Shown here piece after piece: positions 1-8,671 of a stretch of DNA of 64,000 bases; position 1 is the stretch's first letter; every line of letters starts with the position of its first letter. The stretch comes from Maribacter halichondriae (GTDB lineage: Bacteria > Bacteroidota > Bacteroidia > Flavobacteriales > Flavobacteriaceae). The stretch lies in NCBI RefSeq assembly GCF_027474825.1, contig NZ_CP107030.1, positions 2,424,529 to 2,488,528 on the forward strand. The letters are read 5' to 3'. The notes beneath the pieces are model-generated. The model was given only the letters and a program-made list of their open reading frames with translations. It had not been told where the DNA came from and did no database searches. Made by a program: the position numbers and the translations under genes.

Positions 1-557
1 CTCGAACAGTGGTGTGGCGGGCTTCGTCAAAATCGCAAAGGTAGCATGGCCGTCATTTGTAAACCCGTATATCCCGGCCAGATTGATGATCTCTTTATCC
101 TTCCTCTCAAAAAAAATGGCACTTTGAAAGGCTTTCCCTTTACTTTTACAGGGGTTGTGTGCGGTTCGAAAAAACCTGTTACCGGAACGATGCATCGTCT
201 CTGCAACGCACTGTCCTTGTACATTTGCGAACTGAACAGTTTTTCACTCGTGGCGTTGAGTCCCGAACCGTACATAATGGTCTTTTTGTAGTATTCTGAA
301 GCATCCTCGCCCGATTCCCAAGAGGGGATCAGACCCCACATGAGCGGGACGAGAAATTTCCTGTTCTCTTGTGGCAGTACTAGCATTATGGGATGCGGGG
401 CTTCTTTCTTGCCACCTTTTATCAAATGTTTTGCAAATCCGTTGATATGGTACCGTTGAAGATCGTCTTCGTCAAGATATTCAGGCATTTTGGCGATAGC
501 GTCAAACCGTTTTTCGAGTTCCGATTTTGGTTTACCTTGTTGGGTCGAATAGCACAT
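1..557 (-). CDS. SOS response-associated peptidase (SRAP/YedK/HMCES family), frameshifted and cut by window edge
   Basis: SRAP proteins use the Cys exposed after Met removal to form a DNA-protein crosslink with abasic sites in single-stranded DNA. The protein starts Met-Cys-Tyr-Ser, giving the catalytic Cys2, and contains the family-type segments CIVPVTGFFEP and VPLMWGLIPSW. The frame runs to about codon 145 and then breaks at a run of eight A on the + strand (109-116). Adding one base restores a family-like continuation (ERKDKEIINLAGIYGF, then TNDGHATFAILTKPA) that stays open to the window edge. The break is therefore probably a one-base deletion or sequencing error. The gene is divergent from dinB across a 127-bp region with several dyads, which fits a damage-inducible cassette. 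Confidence 0.85.
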
Positions 558-622
558 TTTGACTGTATTGGGTATTTCTAATTTAAATGAAATTATGGGA
601 AGAATAAAAAGAAATTGTTTTT

Positions 623-683
623 ATTGGAAATAATCCAATAAAATGGAAATATTCCATATATTAGCATACCTTTTTTAGTATGC
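623..683. promoter_or_regulatory. Tandem dyad operators between SRAP gene and dinB
   Basis: Two near-identical dyads lie 19 bp apart: TGGAAATAATCCA at 625-637 (arms extend to ATTGGA/TCCAAT, 623-639) and TGGAAATATTCCA at 644-656 (arms ATGGAA/TTCCAT, 643-657). A third dyad, GCATAC-N8-GTATGC (664-683), touches the dinB start codon. All three sit in the only intergenic space of a divergent SOS-type cassette, so a repressor site is the natural reading. The regulator is not in the window and no Bacteroidota LexA-type consensus was checked. Confidence 0.5.
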
Positions 684-684
684 A

Positions 685-1898
685 ATGAACAAAACCATTC
701 TACATCTTGATCTCGACACCTTTTTTGTATCCGTGGAACGCAAATTGGATAGTCGTTTAAAGGGAAAACCTATACTTGTTGGTGGTCTAAGCGACCGCGG
801 AGTCGTTGCTGCCTGCAGTTATGAAACTAGGGGGTATGGTATTCACTCGGGCATGCCCATGAAAATGGCCAAGGAACTATGCCCTGAAGCGATACGGATC
901 AAAGGCAATGCGGGCACCTATAGCAAACACTCCGATGAGGTTACCGCAATCATCAAAGAACATGTACCACTTTTCGAAAAGTCAAGTATCGATGAATTCT
1001 ATGCAGACCTTTCGGGGATGGACCGCTTTTTTGGCTCCTATAAATACGCATCCGAACTACGTCAGAAAATTATCAGCGAAACCGGTCTGCCCATTTCATT
1101 CGGGCTATCGGTCAATAAAGTGGTCTCGAAAGTCGCCACCAATGAAGCAAAGCCCAACAACCAATTAAAAATCGATTACGGACTCGAAAAAACTTTTTTG
1201 GCACCGCTGTCGATTAAAAAGATTCCTATGGTGGGCGACAAGACCTACCAAACACTTCGAAACTTGGGTTTGAGAAAAGTAGGCACCGTACAAGAAATGC
1301 CCATGGATGTCATGCAACGCGTACTGGGTAAAAACGGAACCGTGATTTGGAAACGTGCCAATGGTATCGACCATACACCGGTCATTCCATTTTGGGAAAG
1401 AAAATCTATTTCTAATGAACGCACTTTTGATAAAGATACCATTGACGTAATAAAGTTAAGAGGCCTATTGATTGCCATGACCGAGAATCTTGCCTATCAG
1501 TTGCGAAGGGGTGAAAAGTTGACCGCTTGTATCGCGGTCAAAATCCGGTATTCCGATTTTAATACCTATTCGAAGCAAATGCGTATACCGTATACCAGTG
1601 CCGATCATATTCTGATTCCAAAGATTTTGGAGATGTTCAAGACCCTTTACAATCGAAGATTGTTAGTGCGATTGATAGGTATCAGATTCAGTCATTTGGT
1701 CAGTGGAAATTATCAGATCAACCTTTTGAAGATACTGAAGAAGCACTAAATCTGTATCAGGCAATGGACCATATTCGAAATCGATATGGCGATAAGAGTG
1801 TAGTGCGTGCATCGGCAATGGGCAAAAATACCATCGGGCGAATGCACAATCCGTTCAATGGGCAACCGCCGATTGTGCTTGCACATCGTAAACAGTGA
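685..1898 (+). CDS. dinB: DNA polymerase IV (Y-family, DinB-type), frameshifted near the 3' end
   Basis: Error-prone translesion polymerase. The palm motif LDLDTFF gives Asp9/Asp11 and SSIDEFYAD gives Asp103/Glu104, the catalytic carboxylates. The fingers and little-finger regions look complete. The frame stops at 1749 after YQINLL, but one extra T in the run at 1724-1727 restores YQINLFEDTEEALNLYQAMD and then an open frame to TGA at 1896-1898. That gives about 404 residues, a normal length for the family. Without correction the protein ends at residue 354 and lacks its C-terminal tail. It is followed by a DnaE2-like polymerase, forming a mutagenesis pair; the dyads just upstream suggest damage control. 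Confidence 0.9.
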
Positions 1899-2057
1899 AT
1901 AGAAGTACGAGGTACGAAGTTAGAATTACGAAGTACAGAATTGAAGTATAGTATAAAGTAATTCCCCCTTTGAAGGGGGCTAGGGGGATGTTCTCGCAAG
2001 TAGAATTTTAAATCAAATATTAAAATCAAGCTCTCAATCTAAAATCTAACGTCTAAC
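1899..2057. repeat. Intergenic repeat cluster between dinB and dnaE2
   Basis: This stretch holds three repeat types. At 1902-1948 there are degenerate short repeats built on TACGAAGTA. At 1962-1991 there is a GC-rich hairpin unit (TTCCCCCTTTGAAGGGGG followed by CTAGGGGGATG), related in style to the inverted pair at 61257-61371. At 2036-2062 there are repeats built on TCTAAC or TCTAAA. No gene is visible. The last repeat runs into the expected start of the next gene. Confidence 0.6.
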
Positions 2058-5000
2058 ATCTATCTCAACTGCCACACATACTACAGCCTTCGCTTCGGAA
2101 CTTTTTCCGAAAAAGAACTCCTGCGCCTTGCCCAAAAGAACCATGTGACCCAATTGGTACTGACGGATATCAACAATACTTCGGGTGGACTCAATTTTGT
2201 GCGATTAGCTCCCGAATATAATGTGAGGCCAGTACTCGGCATCGATTTTAGAAATGGTATAGATCAGTGTTTTGTTGGTATCGCCAAGAATAATGAAGGT
2301 TATTTAGAACTGAACAATTTTCTTTCGGAACACTTGCATGAAGTAAAAGAACTACCTCTTATTGCTCCGAAATTCAAACGTGCGTATGTCGTTTACCCTT
2401 TCGAGAAAGTGCTGCAGAACGATCAGTATGAATTTGCCGAATATGAATTTATCGGAATTTCTATTGCCGATTTACGAAAGTTGCCTTTTTCAAGATTGTC
2501 AAAGTTAAAAGACAAACTGGTTGTACAGCAACCGGTTACCTTTCGAAATAAAGCCGACTTCAATGCACATCGGTTGTTACGCGCCATCGATAATAACATC
2601 TTGTTGAGCATGTTGGAGAAGACCGAGGAAGCTAACGAGAACGAAAAAATGTTTCCCGTAGAAAACTTAGCAGCGGCTTTTTCCGAATATCCATTTATCT
2701 TGGAAAATACCGAACGTTTGCTGAACTCTTGTTCCATTCATTTTGATTTTTCAAAAAAGCGAGAGCCACAGAATTTAAGAACCTATACAGGTAGTCAAGA
2801 AGAGGATGAGAAAATGATCGAGAGACTTTGCCAGGAAGGATTGCCTTATCGTTATGAGGATCCTCAAAAAGAGATTTACGATCGATTGGAAAAAGAGCTG
2901 CAACTAATTAAGAAGAAGGGCTTTGTCTCTTACTTCTTGATCAATTGGGACATTGTTACCGAGGCCAGTAGAAGAGGGTTTTTTTATGTAGGTCGGGGTA
3001 GCGGAGCCAACAGCATTGTGGCATACTTACTTCGAATTACAGATGTGGACCCTATAGATTTGGATCTTTATTTTGAACGATTCATCAATCTGTACCGTGC
3101 CAATCCGCCTGATTTTGATATCGATTTTTCGCATCGTGATAGGCCCGAAATGACCCAATATATTTTTGAACGCTTTGAGCATGTAGCGCTTTTGGGCACT
3201 TATGTAATTTTTAAAGATAGAGGGGTCATTCGCGAATTGGGCAAGGTATTCGGACTCCCAAAAAGTGAGATCGATTTTCTATCGGAAGGCAGATTTGATA
3301 TTTCAAAACTTGATGAGGTCTCGCTTCTAGTCTTAAAATATGGGCAATTGATCAAAGGTATGCCGAATTATTTGAGCATTCATGCCGGAGGTATTTTGAT
3401 CAGCGAAAAACCGTTACATTGGTTTTCAGCTACGAATCTGCCTCCAAAGGGTTTCCCCACTACACAATATGATATGGTCATCGCTGAAGATGTAGGGCTT
3501 TATAAGTTCGATATTCTTGGTCAACGGGGATTGGCAAAAATCAAGGAGTCTTTAGAAATCATTGCATACAATCAATCTGATGAATCAAGTAGCTTCGATA
3601 TTCATGATGTCAAGAAATTTTTTAAAGACCCAGTAATCAATGACCTTGTTAAAACGGCACAATGCATGGGTTGTTTCTATGTGGAGTCGCCCGCCATGCG
3701 CATGTTGCTTAAAAAATTGGAGGTCGATAACTATCTCGGACTGGTGGCAGCAAGTTCCATTATTCGGCCAGGAGTGGCGAAAAGCGGAATGATGCGTGAA
3801 TATATTTTACGGCATCGAAATCCTGGAAGGGATAAAGAAAGAGCCCACCCTGTAATGCTGGAGATTATGCCAGATACTTACGGAGTAATGGTTTATCAAG
3901 AAGATGTAATCAAGGTAGCCCATCACTTTGCCGACCTTGATCTCGGCGAGGCAGATGTCTTGCGCAGGGGTATGAGCGGCAAGTTTCGGTCGCGGGAAGA
4001 GTTTGAAAAAGTCAGGCAAAAGTTCATCGATAATTGCCGAAAAAAAGGAGAGGACGACAAAATTATTTTTGAGGTTTGGGAACAGATCGCCAGCTTCGCC
4101 GGCTATGCCTTTGCCAAGGGGCACTCCGCTTCATATGCCGTAGAGAGCTATCAAACACTTTTCTTGCGAGCTTATTATCCGTTGGAATATATGGTAGCCG
4201 TGCTGAATAACGGGGGCGGATTTTACCGCTCTGAATTCTATGTACATGAAGCGCGTATGATGGGCGCTACGATTCATCCGCCTTGCATAAACCAAAGTCA
4301 AAATAATAATATTATCTATGGGAAGGATATTTTTTTAGGATTTGGATATCTGAAAGAATTGGAAAACCGAGTATCCGAACGCATCCTAAAAGAAAGACTG
4401 CTTAATGGAAATTTTACTTCTCTGGAAGATTTTTTAGACCGTGTTTTTATAACGGTCGATCAAGTAAGCATTCTGATTCGGATCGATGCCTTCCGGTTTA
4501 CGAGCGTGAATAAACATCAATTGCTATGGAAGGCCCATCTCTTCCTAAATAAAAATGTAAAGATCGACCACCCGAAATTGTTTCCGCCTAAACATCAGGA
4601 TTTCAAGATCCCCCAATTACATACCACCGACCTCGAAATGGCCTTTACCCAACTTGAACTTTTAGGTTTCTGTTTGTGCAGCCCCTTCGAACTATTGGTA
4701 GAACCTCCAAAAAATAATCGGTGTGCCAAAGACTTGGAAAAGTACTTGAACCATCACATCGATATCTACGGTTATTTGGTTACTGTAAAGAACACCAGTA
4801 CCCATAATGGAAGGCAAATGCACTTTGCCACCATGATCGATCAGCAAGGCAAAGTTTTCGATACGGTACTTTTTCCGCCTGTGGCGGCGCAATACTATTT
4901 TAGGGGCAAAGGTATTTATCGTTTTTATGGTAAGGTGGTCAGCGAATTCGGATTTCTAAGTATTGAGGTCATTAAAATGGAAAAACAAAGCTATGTTCCC

Positions 5001-5114
5001 GACCCGAGATATGCAGATATGAAAACAAGTGTGAAAGTTTTTCAGCAAAAGAAGAAAGATAACGTTGTGGCCAAAGTTGAGGGTATAACGCAAAAAAAGT
5101 CCATTGGTACATAA
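2058..5114 (+). CDS. dnaE2: DnaE2-like error-prone DNA polymerase III alpha subunit
   Basis: C-family DNA polymerase of the mutagenesis type, expected to work with the upstream Y-family polymerase. N-terminal homology (IYLNCHTYYSLRFGTFSEKE, a degenerate PHP domain) is readable from 2058, but the codon at the expected start is ATC, not ATG. The first conventional start is GTG at 2145, which would remove 29 conserved residues. Catalytic Asp residues lie in PPDFDID (352/354 from the 2058 start) and KFDILG (485). The GRGSGANS motif precedes them. An OB-fold-like region lies near the C-terminus. Total about 1018 residues, shorter than replicative DnaE, as usual for this group. Confidence 0.85.
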   Translation: MYLNCHTYYSLRFGTFSEKELLRLAQKNHVTQLVLTDINNTSGGLNFVRLAPEYNVRPVLGIDFRNGIDQCFVGIAKNNEGYLELNNFLSEHLHEVKELPLIAPKFKRAYVVYPFEKVLQNDQYEFAEYEFIGISIADLRKLPFSRLSKLKDKLVVQQPVTFRNKADFNAHRLLRAIDNNILLSMLEKTEEANENEKMFPVENLAAAFSEYPFILENTERLLNSCSIHFDFSKKREPQNLRTYTGSQEEDEKMIERLCQEGLPYRYEDPQKEIYDRLEKELQLIKKKGFVSYFLINWDIVTEASRRGFFYVGRGSGANSIVAYLLRITDVDPIDLDLYFERFINLYRANPPDFDIDFSHRDRPEMTQYIFERFEHVALLGTYVIFKDRGVIRELGKVFGLPKSEIDFLSEGRFDISKLDEVSLLVLKYGQLIKGMPNYLSIHAGGILISEKPLHWFSATNLPPKGFPTTQYDMVIAEDVGLYKFDILGQRGLAKIKESLEIIAYNQSDESSSFDIHDVKKFFKDPVINDLVKTAQCMGCFYVESPAMRMLLKKLEVDNYLGLVAASSIIRPGVAKSGMMREYILRHRNPGRDKERAHPVMLEIMPDTYGVMVYQEDVIKVAHHFADLDLGEADVLRRGMSGKFRSREEFEKVRQKFIDNCRKKGEDDKIIFEVWEQIASFAGYAFAKGHSASYAVESYQTLFLRAYYPLEYMVAVLNNGGGFYRSEFYVHEARMMGATIHPPCINQSQNNNIIYGKDIFLGFGYLKELENRVSERILKERLLNGNFTSLEDFLDRVFITVDQVSILIRIDAFRFTSVNKHQLLWKAHLFLNKNVKIDHPKLFPPKHQDFKIPQLHTTDLEMAFTQLELLGFCLCSPFELLVEPPKNNRCAKDLEKYLNHHIDIYGYLVTVKNTSTHNGRQMHFATMIDQQGKVFDTVLFPPVAAQYYFRGKGIYRFYGKVVSEFGFLSIEVIKMEKQSYVPDPRYADMKTSVKVFQQKKKDNVVAKVEGITQKKSIGT

Positions 5115-5217
5115 ATTCAATCCAATCGTACACAAAGACTTTTTTCTAGATAGAAAGAACCTTATTTTTAAAGAATTATCCTACATCTTTGTAGACACTT
5201 AACAAAACCCATTTGTC

Positions 5218-6522
5218 ATGGCAACCCTTTATATCAACAAAAAAACAGCAAAACTTTATACCGATAGCACAGCAGGTGGCTACGAACAAATACTGATATA
5301 TAGCGAGGAAGTAAAGACCAGTGGCCAAGCCCAAAACGGAAGAATCAAGGCCCTATACAGAAGCAAGTATGAAGGGTTTGTCAAAACCGATGAACTGATG
5401 ACAAAGGGTGAACTTGAAATCTATTTCATCGATGTGGGTCAGGGCGATGCAGCCCTGGTGGTCACTCCGAACCGAAAGAAAATATTGATAGACGGCGGCG
5501 CCAATGGTCAGGCCAAAGGATTTTTACAATGGAAATATCAATTGGCCGACTTGACTTCACCCAATTTGGTAATCGATCTTTTGGTATTGAGTCATGCCGA
5601 CGGAGATCACCTAAAAGGATTGATCGATATTCTAGAACATCCAAAAATCGAAGTCCGTCAAATCATACATAACGGCATTGGGCTTTTTACGGGAATGGAT
5701 CAAAAGTCGGGAAACTTGAGTGCCGATGGAAAATACTTGGAAACCTACCATTCACAAGTAACAGATCTTCAAAACCTGAATTTGCGCAATACCTTTGATG
5801 ACTGGATCGCCTTGATCGACCAAAAGAGTATTCAATATAGCGCCGTGAGCCATGAAACCGGTTTTTTTGATACGGGAGACCCAAAGGTCAAAATGGAAAT
5901 TCTGGGGCCTGTTTTTGAAAGAAGCCCCACTGGGGATCCACGATTCAAATGGTTCAAGAACCATCCACATACCATTAATGGACATTCAGTAGTTTTCAGC
6001 ATACAATATGAAGATGTACGAATATTGTTTTCGGGGGATGTAAATATAGAAGGTAGTAAATACCTTTTGGAACATCCAGGTACCGCTCAAAAGTTAAGGG
6101 CCCATGTTTTGAAAACTCCCCACCATGGAAGCCATGAATATCATGCTCCCTTTCTAGAGGCCGTTCGCCCACAGATTTCAGTGGTGTCCTCTGGAGATTC
6201 GCCCGACCATGGGCATCCCAGGGCCAATTTTATCGGAGCTATTGGTTTGGCCTCCCGATCTAGATCACCATTGGTTTTTTCTACGGAGATCGCCAGTACG
6301 TTTACTGATGTCAATGAAATCGATTTAAGGGAAGTCGTCCCCGACGGATCATTAAGTGTGAATGATATTATCGGTGCCCGACTGTTTAAAAAACGCTTGA
6401 ACGGTATGATCAATGTGCGTACCGATGGTCAAGACCTTTATGCCATGAGGCGGGTTACGGCCTGGTATTGGTGGGAGTCATATGGCCCAATTGCAGCGGA
6501 AGATTATCCGACTATTTTTTAA
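5218..6522 (+). CDS. ComEC/Rec2-like metallo-beta-lactamase-fold protein
   Basis: A 434-residue cytoplasmic protein without signal peptide or membrane segments. From residue 65 it resembles the soluble C-terminal hydrolase domain of ComEC/Rec2: YFIDVGQGDAAL, then LIDGG, then the metal-binding motif SHADGDH (His126, Asp128, Asp130, His131). HVLKTPHHGSHEY and VVSSGDSPDHGHP follow further on. The first 60 residues are not recognised. Stand-alone relatives act as phosphodiesterases or hydrolases, or accompany defence genes; the substrate here is unknown. It lies 103 bp downstream of dnaE2 on the same strand and probably has its own promoter. Confidence 0.75.
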   Translation: MATLYINKKTAKLYTDSTAGGYEQILIYSEEVKTSGQAQNGRIKALYRSKYEGFVKTDELMTKGELEIYFIDVGQGDAALVVTPNRKKILIDGGANGQAKGFLQWKYQLADLTSPNLVIDLLVLSHADGDHLKGLIDILEHPKIEVRQIIHNGIGLFTGMDQKSGNLSADGKYLETYHSQVTDLQNLNLRNTFDDWIALIDQKSIQYSAVSHETGFFDTGDPKVKMEILGPVFERSPTGDPRFKWFKNHPHTINGHSVVFSIQYEDVRILFSGDVNIEGSKYLLEHPGTAQKLRAHVLKTPHHGSHEYHAPFLEAVRPQISVVSSGDSPDHGHPRANFIGAIGLASRSRSPLVFSTEIASTFTDVNEIDLREVVPDGSLSVNDIIGARLFKKRLNGMINVRTDGQDLYAMRRVTAWYWWESYGPIAAEDYPTIF

Positions 6523-6532
6523 CTTGAAAAAT

Positions 6533-7330
6533 TTACAACTTCTTCAGCATAATATTCCGATACTCCACTTTCATGGGTGGGCCTACATGCACTTGCATGC
6601 CCAATTTACCAGATGCTTTTCGATTGATTGAATCGTTATCGATGACCTCGCTCATTAAAATTCCATTAACGTAATGTTGCATTCGGTTGCCTTTGACGAT
6701 TAAATGGATTTTGTTCCAGTCACTGGAATTAATTTTGGTTTTTAAGGAATCCATATGGCCAAGAGATTCCAAAACCTCACGATTTTTCCAAGCATTACGC
6801 TCTACATTGGCTTCCAAAGAACCGGGTACATCAGGGTTTTCCGGCGAAGCGATTTCGGCCTTTTCTCCGCGATAGGCCAAAGTGGTACGTTTTCGTTCTT
6901 CATAATTTTGCCCGGTATAGCGATGGTTACCATCAATATCGGCCTGATAGCCGCGCAGCGCGAACGGAATGGTATCCAACTGTTCGCTACGATAGTTGAT
7001 GCCGCTATTGCCATCTTTAGAAATTCGGAACTCGGCCTTCAATTCAAAATCCGCAGGTTCATCACTTTCATAAATAATAAAAGTATTGTTTTCTAAAAGG
7101 GTTTCTGGAGTGATTTCCCCTACCAAAACATCATTTTCGGCTCGCCAATAGGTGGTATCGCCATTCCAATTTTCAAGGGAGTTTCCATCAAATATGGAAG
7201 CAAAACCATCGTTCGACTGAATCTCTTCTTCAATTGTTTCCGAAGTTTTTTCGTCAATTTTTTCACGGCAAGATGCTATGACACAAATTAGACAACCTAA
7301 TACTAAAATCTTCCATGGTTTATTTTTCAT
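6533..7330 (-). CDS. DUF1080 (3-keto-disaccharide hydrolase-type) lipoprotein
   Basis: Exported lipoprotein of 265 residues: a signal peptide ends in the lipobox VIAS-Cys21, followed by an acidic spacer. The body is a concanavalin-like DUF1080 domain, with FDGNSLENWNGD near the start, then the typical FELKAEFRISKDGNSGINYRS and a C-terminal VEYRNIMLKKL. Some relatives hydrolyse 3-keto-glycosides; the substrate here is unknown. It starts 9 bp after the end of the FG-GAP gene, so the two form a leftward operon of cell-surface proteins. Confidence 0.8.
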   Translation of the reverse strand: MKNKPWKILVLGCLICVIASCREKIDEKTSETIEEEIQSNDGFASIFDGNSLENWNGDTTYWRAENDVLVGEITPETLLENNTFIIYESDEPADFELKAEFRISKDGNSGINYRSEQLDTIPFALRGYQADIDGNHRYTGQNYEERKRTTLAYRGEKAEIASPENPDVPGSLEANVERNAWKNREVLESLGHMDSLKTKINSSDWNKIHLIVKGNRMQHYVNGILMSEVIDNDSINRKASGKLGMQVHVGPPMKVEYRNIMLKKL

Positions 7331-7339
7331 AGTGCTCTT

Positions 7340-8512
7340 CTATTTGGCATGACCTCGATTAAAATAAATATACAATCCGTCTTTCCCTGCGACCACAATA
7401 TCCGATAGGCCCGAGGCGTTCAAGTCCGTAACAACAAAATGGATCCCGGTTCCTTTTCCTGAACCAAAAACCCCATAGTCGATAATTTGCTTGACAAAAT
7501 TCTCTCCATTGAATTTATAGTAGTAGAGGCCATAAGGGTCGTTACTCCCTGGGTCGTTTCCGCTGTGGGCACGGTATCTTTTTCCCGTGATTAATTCGTT
7601 ATTGCCGTCACCATCGAGATCTGCCCATTGCATGGTATGAAATTGTGAATTATAAGGGTCGATGTCATGCTTTGCCCAACTCAAAATGCCCTTTTTGTCC
7701 TGTTTTTGCTCGTACCAGTGCAATCCATAGTCGTGTGCCTGCCCTACGATGATATCGTTACGTCCATCTTTGTTTACGTCCACTACGATTATGGGTATAC
7801 TTGCCTTGTCAAAGTCAAAATCGGAATGAAAAAGCCACTTGCCTTCAAAAGGTTTTTCAGGGGCTTCCAACCACCCTTTGCTTGTTATCAAGTCGCCTCT
7901 TCCATCACCGTTGACATCTCCAAAACCAAGTCCGTGGTCATGTTTTCCGGTAATCGGAAAAGCTTCGAACTCGCCTATGTTTTTTCCTTGCGCATCCTTT
8001 TTTAGTCGATACACAATCAAAGAATCGTTAGGTGTATTCGGAACGATCTCAGATATTCCATCACCATCGATATCCCATATTCTAGTGGCTTCAATATTTC
8101 CGGCATCTGCGATCAGATGTTCTGTCCAAGCGTTGTTATCTCCGGGGTTTTCCATCCATACCAATCGTTTTGCGAACCAACCTCCGGTAATATAATCCAT
8201 CAGACCATCACCGTTCACATCGAGCGGCAAGGTTGAAAAATCATCGTAGTACTGATCGTAACGCTTGAAATCGGTGATGAAATGTCTTTCTAGATAATCG
8301 GGTCCTTCGTACCAGTATGATCCCGAAATCAGATCGGGTATTTTGTCTCCGTTTACATCAAGCACTCCTACCGATTCGAAACTTTCGGAAGCAATTTTCT
8401 TCTTTTCAAATTGTAAGGGAGGATTGATTTTCGAATCAACAGAAACCTCTTGCGATCGGGCGGAAAGACCAAGCATAAAAAATATGGAAAAAGAAAAAGT
8501 AACGACTTTCAT
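7340..8512 (-). CDS. Secreted FG-GAP/VCBS-repeat protein
   Basis: About 390 residues. The start chosen is ATG at 8512, which places a clean signal peptide (MKVVTFSFSIFFMLGLSARS) at the N-terminus; an upstream ATG at 8545 would add 11 polar residues. The mature part has at least six repeats around D-x-N/D-G-D/R-G-x-x-D (DVNGDKIPDL, DVNGDGLMDY, DIDGDGISEI, DVNGDGRGDL, DVNKDGRNDI, DLDGDGNNEL). These are calcium-binding FG-GAP blades that should close into a beta-propeller. It probably serves binding or scaffolding at the cell surface. First gene of an operon with the DUF1080 lipoprotein. Confidence 0.8.
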   Translation of the reverse strand: MKVVTFSFSIFFMLGLSARSQEVSVDSKINPPLQFEKKKIASESFESVGVLDVNGDKIPDLISGSYWYEGPDYLERHFITDFKRYDQYYDDFSTLPLDVNGDGLMDYITGGWFAKRLVWMENPGDNNAWTEHLIADAGNIEATRIWDIDGDGISEIVPNTPNDSLIVYRLKKDAQGKNIGEFEAFPITGKHDHGLGFGDVNGDGRGDLITSKGWLEAPEKPFEGKWLFHSDFDFDKASIPIIVVDVNKDGRNDIIVGQAHDYGLHWYEQKQDKKGILSWAKHDIDPYNSQFHTMQWADLDGDGNNELITGKRYRAHSGNDPGSNDPYGLYYYKFNGENFVKQIIDYGVFGSGKGTGIHFVVTDLNASGLSDIVVAGKDGLYIYFNRGHAK

Positions 8513-8671
8513 TTGTGAATAGAATGATTCTAGTAAATATATCAATGATTTTTAAGACAGGTGATTATTCATTGGCGATTTTATGCGACAACGTAAAATA
8601 ATAGCATGGGAAATCTATTTTTAATCTGCCCTTCAAAAGATAGGATTTTAAAATAAGTCCTAACTTTAGGC

